Positions 35,708 through 43,912 of a DNA stretch of 64,000 nt are shown piece after piece. Location of the stretch: NCBI RefSeq assembly GCF_025989125.1, contig NZ_JAPDNR010000001.1, forward strand, positions 372,001-436,000, given 5' to 3'. Made by a program: the position numbers and the translations under genes. This DNA is from Chitinophaga nivalis. GTDB lineage: Bacteria; Bacteroidota; Bacteroidia; Chitinophagales; Chitinophagaceae. Within the stretch, counting starts at the first letter, position 1, and each line of letters begins with the position of its first letter. The notes below the pieces were generated by a model that did not search any database, was not told the DNA's origin, and was given only the letters and a program-made list of their open reading frames with translations.

Positions 35708-37450
35708 ATGAAGCCATCAGTACAATTTTTTCTACAGTTTTTTTTTGCATTAAGCCTTCCATTTCTGGCCTCCGGCCAGGCTTCCATACGCCTTAACCAA
35801 CCGGCCAGGGAACAAAACAATGTTAATACAGGTAAACAATTTATTGCCGGCCGCACCTGCACCGGCTGTAAAGTAAGGATCAATAACGATACCGTACACG
35901 TATACAGTACCAACACCTTTGCAGTAAGGTATGACCTTCCCACCGGCAGAAGTACGTTCACCATCACCGCAGAAGATCCTAACGGTGAAACCTACACGAA
36001 AAACATTACCTATTATTATAATCCTTCACCAGCACCTGCAGCTACCAGCATATTCCGGATAGACTTCGCAGAAGTAAGCCCCAGCGGAAACGTTCAGCTA
36101 TCGGCAGGCGATACCCTGCGTGTTAAAATGAAAGGCTATCCCGGTGCGGCGGCTACCTGGTTCGACCATGTTCCCCTGCTGGAAATGCCTGCTGCACAAA
36201 CCGGCGGTGTACCCGGTTACTACAGCGGGTATTATGTCATTCAGCCCGCCGACTCGCTCCTCAACGGAAAGCTGCGCTTTACCCTGCGCAATCAGGCCGG
36301 AGAAACCGCTGTATTAAACAGTACCTATCGTTACACCGTCATGCGGAATGACATACCGCTCACCGGCCGTACCCTCGACAAAATGACGTATCTCACGGCC
36401 AGTCCGCACGGCGACCGCCTGGGACCTGATAAAATCGGCTATCTCGATAAAGACGTGTTATTGCAGGTAAGCGGCAAACAGGGGGATTATTATAAAGTCC
36501 GGCTATCTTCCAAAACAACGGCCTTTATTCCGGAGCCGCTGCTCGATACAGAGATACCACAGGAACATCCCTCCATTAGTATCGCAACAGATGCTAAAAT
36601 ATGGGGCGATGAAAAATCGGATTATGTTTCCGTAGCCTTGTCAGACAAACTACCCTATCTCTCCAGCCAGTCTGTTTCCCCCGGTAAAATCATTGTAGAC
36701 ATTCACGGCGCCTACAGCGAACAAGGACTAAATACCCTGTTGCAGAACACCCGTGAGATTACTTCCGTAGCCTGGCAACAGCCCACGCATGATGTACTCC
36801 GGATGATCATCTCCCTGAAACATATGCCCTGGGGTTATCAGGTATACTATGAAGGCAACCGTATAACGGTAAAGGTTAAACGTGTACCGGAAAGATTATC
36901 TCTGCGCGGCCTTACCATCGGGCTGGACCCCGGCCATGGTGGTGGAAATCCGGGTGCTTCCGGACTTACCGGCGCTTCCGAAAAACAACTGACGCTTATT
37001 TTGTCTATGCAGCTGAAAGCCGCCCTGGAAAGAGAAGGCGCTACTGTGATTGCTACCCGTACCACCGATAGGTTTGTCGCCAATGAAGAGCGGCTGTCGT
37101 TTTTCCGGCAAATCAACCCCGACATCCTGTTAAGTATTCACCTGAATTCGTCTGCCAATCCGGTAGATGCCCATGGTACTGCTACTTACTATAAACACAC
37201 GTTCTGTGAACCGCTGAATGCGGCCATCCACCGGCGGCTGGTAGAAACCGGATTACGGGATTTCGGCAACAACAACGGTTTTAACTTCATCCTCAATAAT
37301 CCCACAGAGTTTCCGGATGCGCTGGTAGAAACCCTCTTCCTCAGTAATCCGGGCGATGAAGAAAAAGTATTGGACCCGGCATTTCAGCAAAAGATGGTCG
37401 AAAAAATCGTGTTGGGTATCAAAGACTACCTGCAACGGGCAGCCCAATAA
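35708..37450 (+). CDS. N-acetylmuramoyl-L-alanine amidase (Amidase_3)
   Basis: The protein is 580 residues from the ATG at 35708, which begins a signal peptide ending LASGQ. The long middle part is beta-rich and includes an AMIN-like region (SPGKIIVDIHGAYSEQGLNT). The catalytic domain starts near residue 400 with zinc ligands in DPGHGG, the following GASEKQ glutamate and SIHLNSSA, and the catalytic glutamate in DALVETLFLSNPGDE. It cuts the bond between MurNAc and the stem peptide in the periplasm, as in cell separation. The frame overlaps the preceding terminator, so upstream codons are not used. Confidence 0.92.
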   Translation: MKPSVQFFLQFFFALSLPFLASGQASIRLNQPAREQNNVNTGKQFIAGRTCTGCKVRINNDTVHVYSTNTFAVRYDLPTGRSTFTITAEDPNGETYTKNITYYYNPSPAPAATSIFRIDFAEVSPSGNVQLSAGDTLRVKMKGYPGAAATWFDHVPLLEMPAAQTGGVPGYYSGYYVIQPADSLLNGKLRFTLRNQAGETAVLNSTYRYTVMRNDIPLTGRTLDKMTYLTASPHGDRLGPDKIGYLDKDVLLQVSGKQGDYYKVRLSSKTTAFIPEPLLDTEIPQEHPSISIATDAKIWGDEKSDYVSVALSDKLPYLSSQSVSPGKIIVDIHGAYSEQGLNTLLQNTREITSVAWQQPTHDVLRMIISLKHMPWGYQVYYEGNRITVKVKRVPERLSLRGLTIGLDPGHGGGNPGASGLTGASEKQLTLILSMQLKAALEREGATVIATRTTDRFVANEERLSFFRQINPDILLSIHLNSSANPVDAHGTATYYKHTFCEPLNAAIHRRLVETGLRDFGNNNGFNFILNNPTEFPDALVETLFLSNPGDEEKVLDPAFQQKMVEKIVLGIKDYLQRAAQ

Positions 37451-37454
37451 ATAG

Positions 37455-37498
37455 TTTTCCCCTGGCCGTTACAGTTATTTGTACTGACCAGGGGAAAA
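37455..37498. terminator. Bidirectional terminator between the amidase and M28 peptidase genes
   Basis: Perfect 11-bp arms (37455-37465 and 37488-37498) with T and A runs at the outer ends enclose a 22-base loop. The two flanking genes converge here. Confidence 0.85.
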
Positions 37499-37513
37499 AC
37501 AAATTACCTAATA

Positions 37514-39721
37514 TTATATGCCTGCCGCTGTTTTCAGGTAAGCCGTGAGTCGGTTTACCGCTGCTGTCACGGCGCCGATTTGCGTGCCTACTTCACTCCA
37601 CTGTCGTTGTTCGATAGCTTCTCTTACGCCTGGAATGGTTTTAACACCGTAACCGGTATAAAATCCCGGCGCATAGATGGTATGCTTATACCAGGGCCGG
37701 GCAGGCAATCCTGCCGTATGTAACAACTGCTGTTCGGCCTGATACAGGGCTTTATTGAAGGCCGGGCTACCTTGTTTTTTGCTGTTGGCCAGCGCCAGTG
37801 TAACCGTATCCAATCCCGCCAGGGCATTTTGCAAAGGAGAAAAATCAAAATAAGGCACAGCCGTTTTAATAGCGGGTGGCAACAGGTGTTTGGCAGTATC
37901 TGTTACCAGCTGGTATTTGTTTTCGCGGATCAGCTGATTTTCTACCAGGGTAGATTCGCGCAGGCCTGCAGCCAGTTCCGTCAGTTCATTCACGTATCCG
38001 TTCACAGTTTCATAGAGTTTCCGGTAGTCGAATGGCAGGTTAACGGCATCGGCTATACGCAAAACAGTATGTCCGGCTGTCTGGGATAAAGCCAGGCCAT
38101 AATGAAATCCAGGATCTTTAAACCGTACAAAGTCGTCGTAGGAGTCATAGATGGAATGATATTCTCCGCCGGCATCTTCCCCGCCATAACCATAGTTCAG
38201 GGAAGGAATGCCCAGGTGCTGGAGGAAAGCCGAATAATCGGACCCTGAGCCCATTGCACCAATAGCAATGCCTTGTTTTGCCAGTTTTTCTTTCTTTAGT
38301 TTGGGCGTGGCGGCAGACAGTGCCTCCACAGCCTGTTTCCGGGCGATCACGCTTACACCGGTTTGCGGATCTATGATATCGCGGCCTACTTCATTCACCA
38401 GGGTTTCCAGTGCATGAGAGCCCGAAGCTCCCAGGAAACCACGGCCATTGTTATCGGTATTGATGTACACCACTGCTTTTTGCTGCAGTTCTGCCGCATG
38501 GTCTTCCGCCCATTCAGTAGATCCCAGTAAGCCAGGTTCTTCACCATCCCAGGCGCAATAAACAAGCGTGCGGCGGGGGCGGTAGCCTTGTTTCACCAGC
38601 TCTCCGATGGCTTTTGCTTCTTCCAGCTGGGAAGCCATACCGCTGATCGGATCAGCGGCGCCATTCACCCAGGCATCGTGGTGATTGCCCCGTACCACCC
38701 ACTCATCCGGCCATTCGCTGCCTTTCAGTTTGGCGATAACATTATAACAAGGGCGTATCTGCCAGTCGAAAGATAATTTCAGGTGTATTTTCTCTTTCCC
38801 GGGGCCGATATGGTAGGTAAGCGGCAGGGCGCCTCTCCATTCCGGCGGCGCCACAGGACCTCCCAGGGATTCCAGAAAAGGCCGGGCATCATGATAACTA
38901 ATAGGCAACACGGGTATTTTCAGCAAACTGGTGGCTTCTTCCCGTTTCAGTCGCCGGGCATCGGCAGTAGCGCCGGTATTGGGAGTTAAAGGATCTCCGG
39001 GATAAATCACCATATCCAGGATAGAACCCCGTTGCACGCCATATTCATTTTTAAAAGCGCCTTTCGGATATACGTCACCGTTATAGTAGCCATCTTCTTT
39101 CGGGTCGGAGTAAATGATACAGCCGATGGCGCCGTGTTCCTGCGCAACTTTTGGTTTCGTACCCCGCCAGGAGCGGCCGTATTTAGCGATAACGATCTTC
39201 CCTTTCACACTTACGCCGGCTCTTTCCAGGTATTCGTAATCTTCCGGCAAGCCGAAATTTACATATACCAGTTCGCCCGTCACATCGCCATCCGCGCTCC
39301 AGCAGTTATAAGTAGGTAGTTGTCCTTCCTGGCCGGAGGTCGCATCTTCTTTCAGGGCAGGTTCTTTCAGCAGTGCTTTGTAGCCGCCCGGGATTTCCAG
39401 TAATCTTTCCTTGGGTGTCGGAAAAAGAACCTGATAGGTAGCCAGGGAGGCATCCCATCCATAGCTTTTAAACCGTTGCAGGATTTCATCCGCTACCGCT
39501 TTGCCGTGTGCAGAGCCGATATGATGCGGATGGGCAGATAACTGACGGATGGTTTCACCAATGTGCTGGCGGCTGAGTTGCTGGTCAAACCGTGCTTCCA
39601 GTTCCAGTTGTTTACCAGCCGCTTCAGGGGTGTAGCCGATGAGTTTTTTATCCTGTGCCCGGAGCAGTCCTGTCGTACACAGCAACAGGGCCAGGATACG
39701 GGGGAAATGATAAGTTGTCAT
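37514..39721 (-). CDS. M28 family metallopeptidase, glutamate-carboxypeptidase-like
   Basis: The protein is 735 residues with a signal peptide (about 1-22, ending LRAQ). A PA insert (about 130-270; GKIVIAKYGRSWRGTKPK) sits inside the M28 catalytic domain. Zinc ligands appear in NHHDAWVNGAADPISG, EEPGLLGSTEW (catalytic Glu pair), NTDNNG and YHSIYDS. A C-terminal dimerisation-like domain (PFDYRKLYETVNGYVNELTE) completes the transferrin-receptor/PSMA plan. It is a secreted exo- or carboxypeptidase. It is divergent from the AhpD-like gene across a region with paired palindromes. Confidence 0.9.
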   Translation of the reverse strand: MTTYHFPRILALLLCTTGLLRAQDKKLIGYTPEAAGKQLELEARFDQQLSRQHIGETIRQLSAHPHHIGSAHGKAVADEILQRFKSYGWDASLATYQVLFPTPKERLLEIPGGYKALLKEPALKEDATSGQEGQLPTYNCWSADGDVTGELVYVNFGLPEDYEYLERAGVSVKGKIVIAKYGRSWRGTKPKVAQEHGAIGCIIYSDPKEDGYYNGDVYPKGAFKNEYGVQRGSILDMVIYPGDPLTPNTGATADARRLKREEATSLLKIPVLPISYHDARPFLESLGGPVAPPEWRGALPLTYHIGPGKEKIHLKLSFDWQIRPCYNVIAKLKGSEWPDEWVVRGNHHDAWVNGAADPISGMASQLEEAKAIGELVKQGYRPRRTLVYCAWDGEEPGLLGSTEWAEDHAAELQQKAVVYINTDNNGRGFLGASGSHALETLVNEVGRDIIDPQTGVSVIARKQAVEALSAATPKLKKEKLAKQGIAIGAMGSGSDYSAFLQHLGIPSLNYGYGGEDAGGEYHSIYDSYDDFVRFKDPGFHYGLALSQTAGHTVLRIADAVNLPFDYRKLYETVNGYVNELTELAAGLRESTLVENQLIRENKYQLVTDTAKHLLPPAIKTAVPYFDFSPLQNALAGLDTVTLALANSKKQGSPAFNKALYQAEQQLLHTAGLPARPWYKHTIYAPGFYTGYGVKTIPGVREAIEQRQWSEVGTQIGAVTAAVNRLTAYLKTAAGI

Positions 39722-39774
39722 AAGTGATATAGATCTGTTGGTTGTTCAGGGTTTATACTAAACAATATACGAAT

Positions 39775-39795
39775 AGTCTATTATAATAATAGACT
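39775..39795. promoter_or_regulatory. Palindrome 1 (possible operator) between M28 peptidase and AhpD-like genes
   Basis: Perfect arms AGTCTATT and AATAGACT are separated by 5 bases. A T-run follows on the plus strand. Its half-sites match those of the second palindrome at 39865-39881, with the same spacing. Confidence 0.5.
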
Positions 39796-39864
39796 TTTTT
39801 GACCAACACTTTGAGCAGATAACATTTGGTTATGATCCATAAGCATAGGTTATCGGGCAAATAG

Positions 39865-39895
39865 TCTACTTAACGAGTAGATTACTCTATATTTG
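39865..39895 (+). promoter_or_regulatory. Palindrome 2 overlapping the promoter of the AhpD-like gene
   Basis: TCTACT and AGTAGA (39865-39881) flank 5 bases, and the -7 element TATATTTG follows at 39888-39895. The palindrome covers the -15 to -30 part of the promoter, where a bound repressor would block RNA polymerase. No clear TTG is present at -33, which suits a regulated promoter. Confidence 0.55.
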
Positions 39896-39958
39896 TAAAT
39901 ACTTCATAGCTTTATCCTTTGGGTAACATTAAATATCATCAACATAAACAGTAGTAAT

Positions 39959-40303
39959 ATGGCCAATGCGATTCAGGAATTTAACGACTACCGGGCTAAA
40001 ATGAACGATGTCATACTGGGCAAGCAGAATAAAGTAATTAACCGCCTGTTTAACCTGGATACCAATACCTATGCAGCAGGAGCGCTGGATGTCAAAACAA
40101 AGGAAATGCTGGGGCTGGTAGCTTCCATGGTACTGCGTTGCGACGATTGCATCAAATACCATCTGGGTAAAGCTTTTGAACAGGGTGTTACGACAGAAGA
40201 GGTATATGAAATATTTGCAGTAGCGAATATTGTGGGCGGAACGATTGTGATTCCCCATACACGCAGGGCTGCAGAATTTTGGGAAGAATTACAGGCTCAG
40301 TGA
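39959..40303 (+). CDS. Carboxymuconolactone decarboxylase / AhpD-like protein
   Basis: The protein is 114 residues of the CMD fold. The AhpD-type redox motif is intact: LRCDDCIKYHLGKAF, with CxxC and a histidine three residues later. Family members with CxxC act as disulfide reductases of peroxide-reducing systems, while true decarboxylases lack it. It lies 65 bp upstream of a ferredoxin oxidoreductase beta subunit on the same strand, so the two may share an mRNA. A regulated promoter with a palindrome precedes it. Confidence 0.85.
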   Translation: MANAIQEFNDYRAKMNDVILGKQNKVINRLFNLDTNTYAAGALDVKTKEMLGLVASMVLRCDDCIKYHLGKAFEQGVTTEEVYEIFAVANIVGGTIVIPHTRRAAEFWEELQAQ

Positions 40304-40368
40304 TGGTAAATTTACAGGTATCTATCGTAACTTTACGGACTCTATAATATATATTTTAACTCATACAA

Positions 40369-41406
40369 ATGTCAACAGCAACTATAGCTCCGCAGACCGC
40401 CTTAACGGCAAAAGACTTTGCAACTGACCAGGAAGTGCGCTGGTGCCCTGGCTGCGGCGACTACTCTATACTCAAACAGGTACAAACCATTATGCCTACG
40501 CTGGGCGTTCCCCGCGAAAATATTGTGATCGTTTCCGGTATTGGTTGTTCATCGCGTTTCCCATACTATATGAACACCTATGGTATGCACTCGATCCACG
40601 GCCGTGCTACCGCCATTGCTTCCGGCCTCAAGGCAGCACGCCCTGAACTGAGCGTATGGATTGTAACCGGTGACGGTGATGGTTTGTCTATCGGTGGTAA
40701 CCATACCATCCACCTGTTGCGCCGTAACTTTGATGTGAACATCATGTTGTTCAACAATCAGATCTATGGTCTTACAAAAGGACAGTATTCCCCTACGTCG
40801 GAAGAAAATAAAGTGACCAAATCCACGCCATTCGGCAGTATTGATCACCCTTTTAACCCAATGGCCCTGGCCCTGGGTGCAGATGCTACCTTCATTGCCC
40901 GCAGTATGGACCGTGATCCCAAACACCTGCAGGAAATGCTGAAACGCAGCCATGCGCATAAAGGTGCTTCTTTCCTGGAGATCTATCAGAACTGTAACAT
41001 CTTCAATGATGGTGCTTTTGAAGTGTTTACGGAGAAATCTTCCAAAGGAGATGAAACCCTCTTTGTAGAGCACGGACAACCGTTGATTTTCGGTGCACAG
41101 AAAAATAAGGGGATTTACCTGGATGGACTGAGACCAACTGTCGTAGAACTGGGCGATAAATACAGTGCCAGCGACCTGTGGATTCATGATGAAAATGATT
41201 TCTATAAAGCGCAGCTGCTCACCCGTATGTTTGATGATTCGCGTATAGAAGGCCATTTACCACGTCCTTTCGGCGTATTCTACCAGGCTCACCGCTCTAC
41301 CTATGAAGATATCATGGCAGCGCAGTTGGCCGACGCCATTGCTAAAAAAGGCCCGGGCGATCTGGATAAGCTGTTTGCCGGTAATGAAACCTGGACTATT
41401 AAATAA
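40369..41406 (+). CDS. korB: 2-oxoacid:ferredoxin oxidoreductase, beta subunit (orphan here)
   Basis: The protein is 345 residues. Thiamine diphosphate and metal binding are shown by VTGDGDGLSIGGNHTIHL and by LFNNQIYGLTKGQ. The N-terminal RWCPGCGDYSILK carries two of the conserved cysteines, and SGIGCSSRFPYYMNTYGMHS follows. It would form the catalytic half of an enzyme that oxidises 2-oxoglutarate (or another 2-oxoacid) to acyl-CoA and reduced ferredoxin. The alpha/gamma subunit, normally adjacent, is not in this window. The symbol is by family and substrate is unproved. Confidence 0.9.
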   Translation: MSTATIAPQTALTAKDFATDQEVRWCPGCGDYSILKQVQTIMPTLGVPRENIVIVSGIGCSSRFPYYMNTYGMHSIHGRATAIASGLKAARPELSVWIVTGDGDGLSIGGNHTIHLLRRNFDVNIMLFNNQIYGLTKGQYSPTSEENKVTKSTPFGSIDHPFNPMALALGADATFIARSMDRDPKHLQEMLKRSHAHKGASFLEIYQNCNIFNDGAFEVFTEKSSKGDETLFVEHGQPLIFGAQKNKGIYLDGLRPTVVELGDKYSASDLWIHDENDFYKAQLLTRMFDDSRIEGHLPRPFGVFYQAHRSTYEDIMAAQLADAIAKKGPGDLDKLFAGNETWTIK

Positions 41407-41455
41407 ATACATCCGGTGTTCCGTATGGCGGCTGCCAGCGGATACTGTTTGAATA

Positions 41456-41500
41456 AAAAAAGAAGAGCGAAGACCAGTTGGATCTTCGCTCTTCTTTTTT
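41456..41500. terminator. Bidirectional terminator between korB and the LysE gene
   Basis: The perfect 18-bp arms (41456-41473 and 41483-41500) begin with an A-run and end with a T-run around a 9-base loop. The genes on both sides converge on it. Confidence 0.92.
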
Positions 41501-41520
41501 ATATCGCCCGTTACGGGTTG

Positions 41521-42156
41521 CTAATGTGTTAACGCTACTTCAAACAATACTTTATACAGGAGTACTACCCCGAATATAATCATACTCACCCCTGCGATAC
41601 GATTGAGCCATTCTACATTGGTGAGGGTGAGTTTATGCCGGATCTTATCAGATACAAATACTTTCAGGATATCTGCCGATAATACCAGGCTTAAACAAAC
41701 ACCATACATGATAAAACGATGAGATATTGCCGTAGCACTGTTGGCGACGCATACACCCAGCCAGAAAATAATCACACCCGGGTTGAGGGTATTCATTAAA
41801 AACCCGGCCAGCCATATTTTCAGGTAATCATGTGTACGGAACATCTCCGGTTTTTCATCTCCGGTACTGATTCTCACCTTTTTAAACAACAGGCCGTAAA
41901 TGCCCATCCCTATCAACAAAAATCCGCCTACCACTCCGATAGAACGTTTGTATTCTTCCAGGCCACTGATAAAAGAAGTAGCGAGGTTACCTATCAGTAC
42001 AAATGCAATGTCGCTGAAAGACACGCCCAGTGCGAAACTGATGCCGGCTTTAAAGCCATTGTTAATACTGTACTTTATGATCGCGAATATTACCGGGCCC
42101 ACCGATAACGACAGAAATAATCCCAGTCCTAATCCCGCTACGATTGCTGCTATCAT
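41521..42156 (-). CDS. LysE family amino-acid exporter
   Basis: The protein is 211 residues with six hydrophobic segments. It starts with the LysE/RhtB pattern GLGLGLFLSLSVGPVIFAII and has the second-helix motif FALGVSFSDIAFVLIGN and NTLNPGVIIFWLGV. Family members export amino acids or related small zwitterions across the inner membrane. It is 32 bp downstream of a GH3-type amidosynthetase gene, so the two are probably co-transcribed. Its cargo might be the product of that enzyme, which is inference. Confidence 0.87.
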   Translation of the reverse strand: MIAAIVAGLGLGLFLSLSVGPVIFAIIKYSINNGFKAGISFALGVSFSDIAFVLIGNLATSFISGLEEYKRSIGVVGGFLLIGMGIYGLLFKKVRISTGDEKPEMFRTHDYLKIWLAGFLMNTLNPGVIIFWLGVCVANSATAISHRFIMYGVCLSLVLSADILKVFVSDKIRHKLTLTNVEWLNRIAGVSMIIFGVVLLYKVLFEVALTH

Positions 42157-42188
42157 GCTTATAGTTTCCGTGTCACACAGGTGCTTAT

Positions 42189-43727
42189 TTAATTCTTAAC
42201 GGTTTTCCCTTCCAGGAATTTTTCCCAGTCAGACAGCTTCTCGCCTTTCATCACTCTCGGGAATTTGTTCATCGCCCCTTCCTTGCCTTTGCAACGGAGA
42301 TAATCGATAAACAGTTCATTCGGTAATATTTCCACAAACACTTCCTTCAAGGCAGCGGATCTTTCCACAGCATAGTCATCATTGACTTCTGCCAGGGTCT
42401 GATCTATTATTTCACGGACTTTACCTGCGTCCACATCCGGGTTATCGGTACCGATATACCAACGGTGGGCGAACAGGTTCTGATAACTGAATCCGGCTAC
42501 GGTAAATTCCCGTACGGTAATGCCCAGTTTCTTCTGTACATTATCGATGGCCTTGTTCATGTTATCCACACTCATGTGTTCCCCGCACAGGCTCAGGAAC
42601 TGTTTGGTGCGGCCTACAATCACTATTTCATGTTCCTTTACGGAAGTAAACTTCACCACGTCGCCAATCAGGTAGCGCCAGGCGCCCGCGCAGGTAGACA
42701 GCATCACCGCATATTCCACATCTTCCACTACTTCGTGGATCATGTAGGATTTAGGATTCGGTTTTACTTCTCCTTCCGCGTCGAAGTTTTCTTCATTAAA
42801 CGGAATGAATTCGTAGAAAATGCCGGCATTCAGCACCAGTTTAATTCCTCTGGTTCCCGGGCGTGCCTGGAAACCAAAAGAACCTTCTGAGGCCATATAG
42901 GTTTCAATGAACGCTATAGGCTTTCCGAGGAGCTTCTGGAAGCTATCCCGGTAAGGTTCAAAGGATACCCCTCCGTGAATATAAACGGCCAGATTTGGCC
43001 AGATTTCATGGATATTTTTAACGTTGTGGTATTTAATGATTTCTTCCAGCACAATCTGTACCCAGGCAGGTACGCCACAAACGGTACCCACGTCCCATTC
43101 GCGGGCTTTCCGCACAATCAGCCTGATACGTTGTTCCCAATTGGGTTTACGGGAAATTTTTCCACCCGGTTTGTAAAAACGGCGGAACCATTTCGGGATA
43201 TTTTTGGCCTGAATGCCACTCATATCACCTTCATAATAATCGCCTTTTTCAAACAGGGAAGTAGTTCCTCCCAGCATCAGGATGCCCTTTTCAAAGGAAC
43301 GCGGCGGGATATTGAAATTAGCCATAGAGTACAGCTGTTTCACCCCTACCTTTTTTACTGTTTTCAGCATAGCCTTGGTCACCGGGATATGCTTACTGGC
43401 GGATTCCGAAGTACCGGAACTCAACGCAAAATATTTTATCTTCTCCGGCCAGCTCACATTGGCTTCACCTTCCAGACAACGATACCACCACTCCTTGTGC
43501 ATCTTGCTATAGTTATGCACGGGTATTCTCTCCCGGTATTGCCCGATAAAACTAGGGCTATCCAAAATTTCCTGAAATTGATAGTGGTGGCCGAATTCTG
43601 TATCCTTTGCTTTCTCCAGCAAACGGTGCAGCACCTGCAGCTGATATTGGCGCGGTGTTCCTAATTTAAACGTGAACTTCTTCCTGATACGTAGTGACCT
43701 GGAAATAAGATTACCTATGATGGCCAT
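42189..43727 (-). CDS. GH3 family acyl-acid amidosynthetase
   Basis: The protein is 512 residues of the GH3 auxin-responsive family, part of the adenylate-forming superfamily. ATP-binding motifs are visible: FALSSGTSESASKHIPVT (P-loop-like), then the YMASEGSFGFQARPG block and CAGAWRYLIGDVVKFTS. In plants these enzymes join jasmonate, auxin or benzoates to amino acids through an adenylate. Bacterial members are common in Bacteroidota and mostly uncharacterised. The acid and amine here are unknown. It is followed at 32 bp by a LysE exporter gene. Confidence 0.9.
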   Translation of the reverse strand: MAIIGNLISRSLRIRKKFTFKLGTPRQYQLQVLHRLLEKAKDTEFGHHYQFQEILDSPSFIGQYRERIPVHNYSKMHKEWWYRCLEGEANVSWPEKIKYFALSSGTSESASKHIPVTKAMLKTVKKVGVKQLYSMANFNIPPRSFEKGILMLGGTTSLFEKGDYYEGDMSGIQAKNIPKWFRRFYKPGGKISRKPNWEQRIRLIVRKAREWDVGTVCGVPAWVQIVLEEIIKYHNVKNIHEIWPNLAVYIHGGVSFEPYRDSFQKLLGKPIAFIETYMASEGSFGFQARPGTRGIKLVLNAGIFYEFIPFNEENFDAEGEVKPNPKSYMIHEVVEDVEYAVMLSTCAGAWRYLIGDVVKFTSVKEHEIVIVGRTKQFLSLCGEHMSVDNMNKAIDNVQKKLGITVREFTVAGFSYQNLFAHRWYIGTDNPDVDAGKVREIIDQTLAEVNDDYAVERSAALKEVFVEILPNELFIDYLRCKGKEGAMNKFPRVMKGEKLSDWEKFLEGKTVKN

Positions 43728-43759
43728 TAACTTTTCCTCTCTTTAAATTAAATGAACTG

Positions 43760-43767
43760 CAAAAATA
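43760..43767 (-). promoter_or_regulatory. Putative -7 element for the GH3-LysE genes
   Basis: On the minus strand this is TATTTTTG followed by CAG, 33 bp upstream of the GH3 start codon. It matches TAnnTTTG; no TTG was seen at the -33 distance. Confidence 0.4.
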
Positions 43768-43796
43768 AGCGGAATCTTGAATATAAGGTGATGGAT

Positions 43797-43902
43797 AATT
43801 ACAAATTACAGCTTGTAAATTGTAAATAAATATATTATATATATTCAAATAACAATACATGTAGGTTATAATTCGCAATTACTAATTCACAATTCGTAAT
43901 TA
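43797..43902. repeat. AT-rich imperfect inverted repeat upstream of the IMPase gene
   Basis: The outer words AATTACAAATTAC (43797-43809) and AATTCGTAATT (43891-43901) are inverted relatives. The centre is an AT-rich stretch with a TATATATT run. Both outer words recur at 25.6 kb in the same order and orientation. Confidence 0.55.
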
Positions 43903-43908
43903 CCTTTG
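43901..43908 (+). promoter_or_regulatory. TAnnTTTG box four bases before the IMPase start codon
   Basis: TACCTTTG followed by CC lies directly before the ATG at 43913. If it is a working -7 element, transcription would begin at or just after the ATG. It could instead be a chance match in the repeat. Confidence 0.35.
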
Positions 43909-43912
43909 CCGC

